From: Pyramidobacter sp.
Lineage (GTDB): Bacteria; Synergistota; Synergistia; Synergistales; Dethiosulfovibrionaceae
Direction: 5' to 3'
DNA length: 8,106 nt
NCBI GenBank assembly: GCA_016286835.1
Contig: JAEEUD010000069.1
Span: forward strand, 1 to 8,106
Below, one piece after another: positions 1 through 6,251 of the stretch. A model generated the notes under the pieces. That model was not told where the DNA came from, made no database searches, and was given only the letters and a program-made list of their open reading frames with translations. The first letter of the stretch is position 1; each line of letters opens with the position of its first letter. Position numbers and translations under genes: made by a program.

Positions 1-31
1 GATATGACCAATGCTTCATAGAAAACGGATA

Positions 32-60
32 TTGGACGCCCGTACAAATAAGGTTATAAT
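32..60 (+). promoter_or_regulatory. Sigma-70-type promoter for the GGT-family/DUF6305-like operon
   Basis: A perfect -10 hexamer TATAAT lies at 55-60 and a -35-like TTGGAC at 32-37, with the ideal 17-base spacer. The -35 keeps the TTG core but not the last three consensus bases. Transcription would start near 67, giving a leader of about 75 bases before the ATG at 142. The AT-rich stretch stands out against the GC-rich genes. Nothing coding is evident in bases 1-31. Confidence 0.65.
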
Positions 61-87
61 GACATTAGCTACAATGCGCACTACGGC

Positions 88-103
88 GCTCCCGCACGGG
101 AGC
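88..103 (+). other. Small GC-rich hairpin in the 5' leader
   Basis: GCTCCC (88-93) pairs with GGGAGC (98-103) around a 4-base loop, giving a 6-bp stem about 20 bases downstream of the predicted transcription start. No T-run follows, so it is not a terminator. It could stabilise the 5' end of the mRNA; no regulatory role is shown. Confidence 0.35.
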
Positions 104-141
104 ACAGAGCAATCGTTCGACTTCACAGGAGGAGAATGGAT

Positions 142-1890
142 ATGAACAAGAAGGTAGTAGCGGCACTGGCACTTTCCGCGGCCGTCCTTGTGGCCGGCGC
201 GGCGAGCGCGAACACGATGTACTTCAAGACGCGTCCCACGATCAGCGGCAAGGTCGTCGCCCACGGCGGCAGCCCCGCGGTCGCGAAGGCGGGCATGGAG
301 ATCCTGCTTCAGGGCGGCACCGCCTTTGACGCGGCGATGGCCATGGCTGCGGCGCAGAGCTACAGCGAAGTGATGATGTGCCACATCTTCGGCGGCGACC
401 TTCAGCTGATCGGTTACGATGCCAAGGCCAAGAAGGTCTTCAGCTTCAACGGCACCGGCTGGGCGCCCAAGAAGGCTTCGATCGACTTCCACATGGAGAA
501 GACCAATGCCGAGATCCCGGTCAAGGGCATCTACTCGATGCACATGCCCGGCGAGTGGTCCGGCTGGATGACCTTCCTTGCCAAGTACGGCACGATGCCG
601 CTTGACAAGCTGCTGGCCCCCGCTGAGAAGATGGCCCGCGAAGGCATCATCACCGACGACTTCCTTGCCAACATGATCAAGGGCGGTTCCGAGGGCATGA
701 ACGACGAGGCCAAGGCTGTGTTCTGGCCCAACGGCGAAGCTCTGAAGGCCGGCGACGTCTACAAGAACGTGGCTTATGCCGATCTGCTCAAGACCATGGG
801 CGAAGTGGCTGCCAAGGGCGCCGAGGGCAAGACGCTTGCCGACGGCTACAAGGCTGCTGAGGACTACTTCTACCGCGGACCGATCGCCGAAGAGCTGGTC
901 AAGTGGAACAACGAGCAGGGCGGCGACTTCTCGATCGAGGACTTCAACGAGTTCCACGCCGAGGAGACCACTCCCATCACCACCAACTACCGCGGCATCG
1001 ACGTGTACTGCACGCCTCCCAACAGCCAGGGCACCGTTCTCATCGAGACGCTCAACACGCTTGAGAACTTCGACCTCAAGGCCATGGGCCTGAACAGCGC
1101 CAAGTACATCAACGTCATCACCCAGGCGCTCCAGATCGCCATCAACCACCGCAACCGCTTCAGCGCCGATCCTCGCTTCTTCAAGTATACCGAGGCTCTG
1201 CTGACCAAGGAGTTCGGTGCGGACATCGCCAAGAACCACATCTTCCCCGACAAGGCCGTCGAAGCCATCCCGCTCGGCGAGGAGAAGTACTTTGTCGACT
1301 ACAACAAGAAGGGCCCCGACACGACGTTCATGTTCTGCGCTGACGAAGCCGGCAACATCGTCGCCGTCACCCACTCGATCAACCACTTCTTCGGCTCCGG
1401 CCTGATGTTCAAGGGCATCATGATGAACGACCGCCGCATGCAGTACACCCTCGACGCCGATCTGCCCAACTGCCTGTATCCGCACAAGCGCACGGTCCAG
1501 ACGATCACGCCTTCGATCTGCCTCAAGGACGGCGAGGCTTACATGGCCTTCGGTACGCCCAACGCTGACCGTCAGGAGCAGACCAAGCTTCAGGGCTTCC
1601 TGAACATCGTCGAGTTCGGCCTTCGTCCCCAGGCTGCCGTCGAGACGCCCCGCGTGGCCACCGACGCCGCCGGCGACACCGCCAGCAACAACAAGCGCCC
1701 CAAGCAGATCAGTTACATGGTCAACTACCTGACCCAGATCGACGAGAAGGTCATCAAGGAGCTCTCCGACATGGGCTACAAGATGGCTCCCACCCGCAAC
1801 ACCGGCTCGCTCGGCCTTGGCGTCAAGGAGAACGGCTTCTGGTCTGTCGGCGCCGACCCCACCCGCAACGCTTACACCTACGCGTGGTAA
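142..1890 (+). CDS. Exported gamma-glutamyltransferase-family Ntn hydrolase with divergent substrate pocket
   Basis: This 582-aa protein is close to the usual GGT precursor length. ATG 142 is preferred over the in-frame ATG at 136 because AGGAGGAG (127-134) sits 7 bases upstream of it and only 1 base before 136. Residues 1-23 are a signal peptide (MNKK, hydrophobic core, ASA|N cleavage), so it acts outside the cytoplasmic membrane. GGT landmarks are present: GGTAFDAAMA near residue 56, a KYGTMPLDKLLAPA segment, an NYRG...PPNSQG segment, and the autoprocessing site with candidate nucleophile T394 in DTTFMF followed by GNIVAVTHSIN. The family cleaves its precursor before this Thr and hydrolyses or transfers gamma-glutamyl groups. 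By hand alignment to E. coli GGT, the gamma-glutamyl-binding Arg114, Asp433, Ser462-Ser463 and Gly483-Gly484 are replaced by T105, a non-acidic residue near M433-Q434, Q453-T454 and N474-A475. The substrate may therefore not be gamma-glutamyl; another amide is possible. It is first in an operon with the DUF6305-like gene. Confidence 0.85.
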   Translation: MNKKVVAALALSAAVLVAGAASANTMYFKTRPTISGKVVAHGGSPAVAKAGMEILLQGGTAFDAAMAMAAAQSYSEVMMCHIFGGDLQLIGYDAKAKKVFSFNGTGWAPKKASIDFHMEKTNAEIPVKGIYSMHMPGEWSGWMTFLAKYGTMPLDKLLAPAEKMAREGIITDDFLANMIKGGSEGMNDEAKAVFWPNGEALKAGDVYKNVAYADLLKTMGEVAAKGAEGKTLADGYKAAEDYFYRGPIAEELVKWNNEQGGDFSIEDFNEFHAEETTPITTNYRGIDVYCTPPNSQGTVLIETLNTLENFDLKAMGLNSAKYINVITQALQIAINHRNRFSADPRFFKYTEALLTKEFGADIAKNHIFPDKAVEAIPLGEEKYFVDYNKKGPDTTFMFCADEAGNIVAVTHSINHFFGSGLMFKGIMMNDRRMQYTLDADLPNCLYPHKRTVQTITPSICLKDGEAYMAFGTPNADRQEQTKLQGFLNIVEFGLRPQAAVETPRVATDAAGDTASNNKRPKQISYMVNYLTQIDEKVIKELSDMGYKMAPTRNTGSLGLGVKENGFWSVGADPTRNAYTYAW

Positions 1891-1921
1891 ATCCCGCGCT
1901 TAACGAAGGAGATCTTTTGTA

Positions 1922-2470
1922 ATGAAGAAATTTGTTCTTGCGCTCGCGGCGACGCTCGCTTTCGCCGCCTGCGCCTTTGCCGATCAGCCCGCGCTGACTC
2001 CGCTCGGTTCTCCCGCTCTGCTGACGCCGTTCGGCCAGAGCCAGGACGCCAACGCCGTCAAGCTGATGACCAAGAAACTGGCTGTCGATTATGACATGAC
2101 CTGCTTCGCCGACAAAGTCGACTGGAGCAAGTACAAGTCCATGGTCGTCGTGCTCGGCGGCAGCGGCAAGGGTCTTGGCGCCGCCGGCCTCGACATCCCC
2201 ACGGAGCTTGAGCGCTGCAAGGCGCTTGTGGCGACGGCCAAGGAGAAGGGCGTGAAGATCCTCGCCATGCACATCGGCGGTCAGGATCGCCGCGGCCCCA
2301 ACTCCGAGCCGTTCCTCACCTTCATGGGCGACGCTGACTTCGCGGTCGTCCGCGCCGACGGCAACGCCGACGAGTACTTCACCAAGCTCTGCGCCGAGAA
2401 GAACGTGCCTCTGTACACGATCGAAAAGACCGGCGATCTGCGCAAGGTGATGCCGGAGCTCCTCAAGTAA
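1922..2470 (+). CDS. Small exported protein, DUF6305-like, unknown function
   Basis: This is a 182-aa protein. AAGGAG (1906-1911) lies 10 bases before the ATG. Residues 1-20 form a signal peptide (MKKF, hydrophobic core, CAFA|DQ). C17 follows FAA, a poor lipobox, so signal peptidase I cleavage is more likely than lipidation. The mature part alternates beta-like and helical stretches (VVVLGG, residues 75-80; VKILAMHIGG, 111-120; DFAVVRADGN, 139-148; VPLYTIEK, 162-169), suggesting a small alpha/beta fold. Two glycine-rich motifs stand out: LGGSGKGLGAAG (78-89) and HIGGQDRRG (117-125). From memory it resembles the DUF6305 family of Synergistota, whose role is unknown. It starts 31 bases after the GGT-family stop with no terminator between, so the two are probably co-transcribed. 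An extracytoplasmic binding or accessory role is only a guess. Confidence 0.75.
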   Translation: MKKFVLALAATLAFAACAFADQPALTPLGSPALLTPFGQSQDANAVKLMTKKLAVDYDMTCFADKVDWSKYKSMVVVLGGSGKGLGAAGLDIPTELERCKALVATAKEKGVKILAMHIGGQDRRGPNSEPFLTFMGDADFAVVRADGNADEYFTKLCAEKNVPLYTIEKTGDLRKVMPELLK

Positions 2471-2499
2471 CCCGCAGCACAGTTTTTTCCGATCGAAAG

Positions 2500-2539
2500 C
2501 ATCAGGCCTCGTTCTTCTAAGCAGGAATGGGGCCTGATG
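2500..2539 (+). terminator. Long hairpin after the DUF6305-like gene, probable terminator
   Basis: Bases 2500-2516 pair with 2523-2539 as a 17-bp stem (14 Watson-Crick pairs and 3 G-T wobbles) around a 6-base loop. The outer arms are CATCAGGCC and GGCCTGATG. It lies 29 bases after the stop, the usual place for transcript termination, but only a weak pyrimidine run (TTCTCT) follows. A T6 run lies just upstream at 2483-2488 instead. Termination may be partial or factor-assisted, or the hairpin may protect the 3' end. Confidence 0.55.
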
Positions 2540-2609
2540 TTCTCTGATGAAAAGGTTCTCCCTCTCCGGCCGTTTATAGCCAAGAGATATAATGCACAAA
2601 CTAATCGCG

Positions 2610-2618
2610 TGTTATACT
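2610..2618 (+). promoter_or_regulatory. Extended -10 promoter candidate for mdcA
   Basis: TGTTATACT (2610-2618) is an extended -10 element: TG, one base, then TATACT. No convincing -35 is seen, which extended -10 promoters tolerate. A second perfect hexamer, TATAAT, lies at 2588-2593, also without a good -35. The stretch 2573-2624 is AT-rich. Transcription from the first element would begin near 2625, giving a leader of about 65 bases before the mdcA ATG. Confidence 0.45.
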
Positions 2619-2688
2619 TATAAACGTTCCAACGTCCGGGAGAGGAATTCTTCCCCAATCTTGTTTTTCAGTGAAGGAGCGTGCTGTA

Positions 2689-4407
2689 ATGATCATTCCG
2701 CATGACACCAGCCGCAAGTGGGACACCCTGCTTGCCGACACCAAGGAGCGCCTTGCCGCGGCCGCAAAGATCAGCGGCGGCAGCAAGATCGTCAAGGCCG
2801 ACGACGCCGTTGCTCTGCTCGAGGCTGTGATCCGCCCGTTCGACCGCGTCAACATCGAGGGCGACAACCAGAAGCAGGCCGACTTCCTCGCCGAAGCGCT
2901 CTGCGCCGTCGATCCCGCCAAAGTCCACGACCTGCACATGGTGCAGTCGGTGCTGACGCTGGACGAGCACATCGACGTGTTCGAAAAGGGCATCGCCAAG
3001 AAACTCGACCTGTCCTATTCCGGCCCGCAGTCCGGCCGCATCGCCGAGCTGCTCAACGCCGGCAAGATCGACCTCGGCGCCATCCACACCTATCTTGAAC
3101 TGTACGGCCGCTATTTCCTTGACCTCACGCCCCGCGTGGCGCTGGTCGTGGCCGATGCCGCCGATAAGGACGGCAACCTTTACACCGGTTTCAGCACCGA
3201 AGACACGCCGACCATCGTCGAAGCCACCAAGTTCCGTCAGGGCATCGTCGTCGTCCAGGTCAACCGCATCGTCGACAAGCTGCCGCGCGTGGACATCCCC
3301 GGCGACTTCGTCGATTTCGTGATCCAGTCGCCCAAGCCCTTCTACATCGAGCCGCTGTTCACCCGCGATCCCGCCAAGATCACCGACGCGCGCGTGCTCA
3401 CGGCCATGATGACGATCAAGGGCATCTACGCGCCCTACGGCATCCAGAACCTCAACCACGGCGTCGGCTACGACACCGCGGCCATCGAGCTGCTGCTGCC
3501 CACCTACGGCGAAGAGCTGGGCCTGAAGGGCAAGATCTGCTCCAACTGGATCCTCAACCCCCACCCCACGCTGATCCCCGCCATCGAGACCGGCTGGGTC
3601 AAGTCGGTGCACAGCTTCGGCGGCGAGCTCGGCATGGACCGCTACGTGGCCGCGCGTCCCGACGTGTTCTTCATCGGACCTGACGGCTCGATGCGCTCCA
3701 ACCGCTGCATGTCGCAGATCGCCGGTCACTACGCGATCGACGCCTTCATCGGCGCGACGCTCCAGATCGATCCCTACGGCAACAGCAGCACGGCCACGGC
3801 CACCAAGGTCGCCGGCTTCGGCGGTGCGCCCAACATGGGCTGCGACAGCCGCGGCCGCCGTCACTCCACGCCCTCGTGGCTGGCCGCCGGCAACGAAGTC
3901 GGCAACCAGGCCGCCTGCATCGGCCCGCAGCTGCACCGCGGCCGCCGTCTCGTCGTCCAGATCCTCAACACCGTGGCGAAGATCAAGGACAAGAAGAACC
4001 CCGGCCAGTTCAAGACGATCCCCGCGTTCGTCGAGGAACTCGATGCCGTGAAGCTGATGAAGAACGCCAATCTGCCCATCGAGCCCGTGATGATCTACGG
4101 CGACGACCTCACGCACATCGTCACCGAGCAGGGCGTGGCCTACCTGCACAAGTGCCATGACATCGAGGAGCGCAAGGCCGCCATCCGCAGCATCGCCGGC
4201 GACACGCCCGTCGGACGTCAGGGCAGCGAGGCGGAGCAGAAGAAGATGCGCGATCTCGGCATCGTCAAGACGCCCGCCGACCTGGGCATCGACGTGGCCA
4301 CGGCCACGCGCGAGCGTCTGGCCGCGAAGAACATCATGGACCTCGTCGAGTGGTCCGGCGGCCTCTACGATCCGCCCGCAAAGTTCCTGCCGAAGAAGGA
4401 CGCGTAG
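2689..4407 (+). CDS. mdcA: Malonate decarboxylase alpha subunit (malonate CoA/ACP transferase)
   Basis: This is a 572-aa cytoplasmic protein, slightly longer than the roughly 550 aa usual for MdcA. ATG 2689 is chosen because AAGGAG (2674-2679) lies 9 bases upstream; an in-frame GTG at 2671 would sit upstream of that site. The sequence follows known MdcA proteins along its length: EGDNQKQADF (57-66), KVHDLHMVQS, LNHGVGYDTAAIELLLPTYG, HSFGGELGM (308-316), GFGGAPNMGCDSRGRRHSTP (376-395), VMIYGDDLTH, and a C-terminal VEWSGGLYDPPAKF. In the family, MdcA exchanges acetyl for malonyl on the dedicated acyl carrier protein so that malonyl-S-ACP can be decarboxylated by MdcDE; it also has malonate CoA-transferase activity. 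None of mdcB, C, D, E, G or H is in the window. The genes on either side are transport and hydrolase genes. No signal peptide or frame disruption is seen. Confidence 0.9.
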   Translation: MIIPHDTSRKWDTLLADTKERLAAAAKISGGSKIVKADDAVALLEAVIRPFDRVNIEGDNQKQADFLAEALCAVDPAKVHDLHMVQSVLTLDEHIDVFEKGIAKKLDLSYSGPQSGRIAELLNAGKIDLGAIHTYLELYGRYFLDLTPRVALVVADAADKDGNLYTGFSTEDTPTIVEATKFRQGIVVVQVNRIVDKLPRVDIPGDFVDFVIQSPKPFYIEPLFTRDPAKITDARVLTAMMTIKGIYAPYGIQNLNHGVGYDTAAIELLLPTYGEELGLKGKICSNWILNPHPTLIPAIETGWVKSVHSFGGELGMDRYVAARPDVFFIGPDGSMRSNRCMSQIAGHYAIDAFIGATLQIDPYGNSSTATATKVAGFGGAPNMGCDSRGRRHSTPSWLAAGNEVGNQAACIGPQLHRGRRLVVQILNTVAKIKDKKNPGQFKTIPAFVEELDAVKLMKNANLPIEPVMIYGDDLTHIVTEQGVAYLHKCHDIEERKAAIRSIAGDTPVGRQGSEAEQKKMRDLGIVKTPADLGIDVATATRERLAAKNIMDLVEWSGGLYDPPAKFLPKKDA

Positions 4408-4467
4408 TTTTTTCCGCATCCGTGCGAAAGCACAACGGGAATTTGTCGTCGCGACACGTTCTTTCTG

Positions 4468-4497
4468 TTGGAAAACAGCTCTGACGGACGGTATGAT
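4468..4497 (+). promoter_or_regulatory. Promoter candidate upstream of the permease operon
   Basis: TTGGAA (4468-4473) and TATGAT (4492-4497) form a -35/-10 pair with an 18-base spacer. This is the best promoter-like pair in the 272-base gap 4408-4679. Transcription would start near 4504, giving a leader of about 175 bases that must pass the terminator-like hairpin at 4563-4605 before reaching the permease. Confidence 0.4.
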
Positions 4498-4505
4498 CTC
4501 AGAGC
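4478..4505. promoter_or_regulatory. Inverted repeat overlapping the -10 element, possible operator
   Basis: GCTCTGA (4478-4484) and TCAGAGC (4499-4505) are perfect 7-base inverted arms separated by 14 bases, and they enclose the TATGAT at 4492-4497. A regulator bound here would block the promoter. Arms this short can occur by chance in a gap of this size, so the call is weak. Confidence 0.22.
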
Positions 4506-4562
4506 GGCTTTTGCAGTGACGTTCGCACGACCGCGTTCCTGCTTCACCCTACATCTCTCCAC

Positions 4563-4618
4563 GCCGCGCGGGACTTCCCCCCGCGTAGATACAGTTCCGC
4601 GCGGCATCTTTGTTTTTG
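4563..4618 (+). terminator. Strong intrinsic terminator, possibly an attenuator of the permease operon
   Basis: Bases 4563-4575 pair with 4593-4605 (GCCGCGCGG against CCGCGCGGC plus four inner pairs, one of them a G-T wobble), a 13-bp stem followed at once by the T-rich run ATCTTTGTTTTTG (4606-4618). It may simply end the mdcA transcript, but it also lies between the only good promoter candidate in the gap and the permease start. An alternative 6-bp hairpin, CGCGGG (4567-4572) with CCCGCG (4580-4585), shares its left arm and could compete with it. A second, 5-bp hairpin (4624-4628 with 4634-4638) followed by GGTTTTGGTTTT lies just downstream. Confidence 0.7.
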
Positions 4619-4679
4619 CGCGTGCGGCCTTGTGCCGCGAGGTTTTGGTTTTATCCTTACTGGGAGGATTGAAAAAGAC

Positions 4680-6044
4680 ATGACCAATTCGTTAATCGTT
4701 CTCGGCGTGATGCTGGCGGTTCTGGTCGCGGGCTCCTTCGTTCGCAAGATCCCCGTGGCCGTCCTGCTGGTGATCGCCTCCATCGCAGGCGCGGTCGTCG
4801 GCGGCCTCACCGATCCGTTCCTGCACCGCGACTACTTCACGTCGCTGGCGAGCGTCTTCGTCGGCAACAGCGAGACTGTGCCGTCGCTGATGCGTCACTT
4901 CATGGAAGGCTCGATGCTCTTCCTCAACCTGATGCTCACCGTCGCCGCCGGTATGCTCTTCATGAGCATCCTCAAGGAAAACGGCGCCCTCAACCTGCTC
5001 ACCCGCGAGATCGTCAGCGGCTTCTACAAGTCGCCCACGCTGCTGCTGATCCTCATCATGATCCTCATCATGCTGCCCGCCATGCTCACCGGTTCGGCTC
5101 CCGCCTCCGTGCTCAGCACCGGCGTGCTCGTGCTGCCCATCCTGCTTGAGATCGGCGTGAGCAAGGACGACGCGGCCGCGATCATCGCCCTCGGCTCGCT
5201 GTTCGGCATGGTCGCCCCGCCCGTCAACGTGCCCGCCATGCTCATCGGCACCGGCGTATACATGCCCTATGAAGGATTCGCCATCCCGCTGCTGTTCCTC
5301 ACGCTGCCGCTGGCCATCTTCTCGGTGCTCTACATCGGCCGCCGCTCCGTCAGTAAGGTCGACAAGGAGGCCGTGCTCGCCAAGATCCCCGGCGATCCCG
5401 CCGTCAAGGGCTTCCTGCCGCAGTTCCCGCTCGTCTTCCTGATCGGCTACATGATCATCAAGAGCTACTATCCCCAGATCGACCCCGGCACGCCGCTCGT
5501 GTTCTGCATGGGCATCATCGTGGCGCTGCTGTGCAGCAAGAAGAAGATCAACTTCTGGAAGGTCTCCGTCCAGTCCATGTCTGAGTCGATCGAGGTCATG
5601 GCGCTGTTCGCCGCCGTCGGCATGATGATCCAGATCATGGGTCTCACCGGCGCCCGCGGCGCGACCGTTCTCGGCGCGCTCGGCCTCAAGGGCCCCCTGC
5701 TCTACCTCTCGATCGCGGCCGTGGCTCCGTTCGTCGGCGGTCTGCTGATGCCCTTCGGCTGCGCCGGCGTGCTCGGCATCCCGCTGATCATGGCCTTCAC
5801 CAACAAGAACGCGATCTGGGTCACCTCGGCCCTGACGCTGATCATGTGCGTCGGCGCCCTGCTGCCTCCGACCTCGGTCTCCGGCCAGTTCGCGGCCCGC
5901 GCCGTGGGCATCGAGAACCAGGGCAAGATGCTGAAAAAGTGCATCCTTCCCGCTCTCCTGTCGCTGGCGCTGAGCGTTTTCGTCATGGTCTATGCCAATG
6001 AGATCGTCGTGTTCCTGCGCGGCCTCGGCATCCCCCTGAAATAA
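4680..6044 (+). CDS. DctM-like TRAP large permease / ion-transporter-superfamily permease
   Basis: This is a 454-aa, very hydrophobic integral membrane protein with roughly 11-12 membrane segments. ATG 4680 is used, with GGGAGG (4662-4667) 12 bases upstream; an upstream in-frame GTG at 4632 overlaps the leader hairpin and has no better ribosome site. The protein looks like two related halves. The first half carries LTGSAPASV (136-144) and, later, APPVNVPAM (179-187). The second half carries PFGCAGVLGIP (358-368) and LLPPTSVSGQ (394-403). Paired re-entrant, proline-rich loops of this kind are typical of DctM and other ion-transporter-superfamily carriers, which move dicarboxylates or other organic anions with Na+ or H+. 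No periplasmic DctP-type binding protein and no normal-sized DctQ subunit is present in the window. It is followed after 18 bases by a 54-aa membrane protein and then an anchored hydrolase, so the substrate is probably related to that enzyme's product. Specificity cannot be read from the sequence. Confidence 0.72.
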   Translation: MTNSLIVLGVMLAVLVAGSFVRKIPVAVLLVIASIAGAVVGGLTDPFLHRDYFTSLASVFVGNSETVPSLMRHFMEGSMLFLNLMLTVAAGMLFMSILKENGALNLLTREIVSGFYKSPTLLLILIMILIMLPAMLTGSAPASVLSTGVLVLPILLEIGVSKDDAAAIIALGSLFGMVAPPVNVPAMLIGTGVYMPYEGFAIPLLFLTLPLAIFSVLYIGRRSVSKVDKEAVLAKIPGDPAVKGFLPQFPLVFLIGYMIIKSYYPQIDPGTPLVFCMGIIVALLCSKKKINFWKVSVQSMSESIEVMALFAAVGMMIQIMGLTGARGATVLGALGLKGPLLYLSIAAVAPFVGGLLMPFGCAGVLGIPLIMAFTNKNAIWVTSALTLIMCVGALLPPTSVSGQFAARAVGIENQGKMLKKCILPALLSLALSVFVMVYANEIVVFLRGLGIPLK

Positions 6045-6062
6045 GAGAGGAGTTGTCCAACT

Positions 6063-6227
6063 ATGGCATTTCAGTATATCCTCATGAAGTACGCCTATCT
6101 CGTGATGGTCGGTTTCTTCTCCGTGCTGTTCGTGTACAACCTGTTCACGCAGAAGAGCCTCGCCAAGCAGATCGGCTGCGCCATTCTCCTCATTCCTTTC
6201 CTTCTGCGTCTGTTCCTGCTGCACTGA
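6063..6227 (+). CDS. 54-aa two-helix membrane protein, possible permease accessory subunit
   Basis: This small gene fills the space between the permease and the hydrolase. ATG 6063 follows GAGAGGAG (6045-6052) by 10 bases, and the reading frame stops at TGA 6225-6227. Two hydrophobic segments are predicted, about residues 10-27 and 37-53, joined by the short basic loop TQKSLAKQ. The positive-inside rule places that loop in the cytoplasm and both ends outside. It starts 18 bases after the permease stop and ends 24 bases before the hydrolase start, so it is translated within the same operon. DctQ subunits are roughly three times longer with four helices, so this would be a minimal partner if it is one. 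I recognise no named family. A longer ORF in another frame (6053-6259) lacks hydrophobic character and a good start. Confidence 0.7.
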   Translation: MAFQYILMKYAYLVMVGFFSVLFVYNLFTQKSLAKQIGCAILLIPFLLRLFLLH

Positions 6228-6251
6228 GCGAGTTAAAGGAGACGAGAAACA

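Noticed and set aside
136..141. ATG at 136 as start of the GGT-family gene
   Set aside because: It lies 1 base after the AGGAGGAG site; ATG 142 has normal spacing and begins a better signal peptide.
2668..4419. 583-codon minus-strand frame opposite mdcA
   Set aside because: mdcA matches a known family along its whole length; the antisense product has the typical composition of a GC-bias shadow and no recognisable motif. The same applies to the minus-strand frame at 16-1485.
4493..4519. Possible 8-codon leader peptide (MISERLLQ) upstream of the permease
   Set aside because: Its ATG lies inside the candidate -10 element, so it would not be on the transcript from that promoter, and no ribosome site precedes it.
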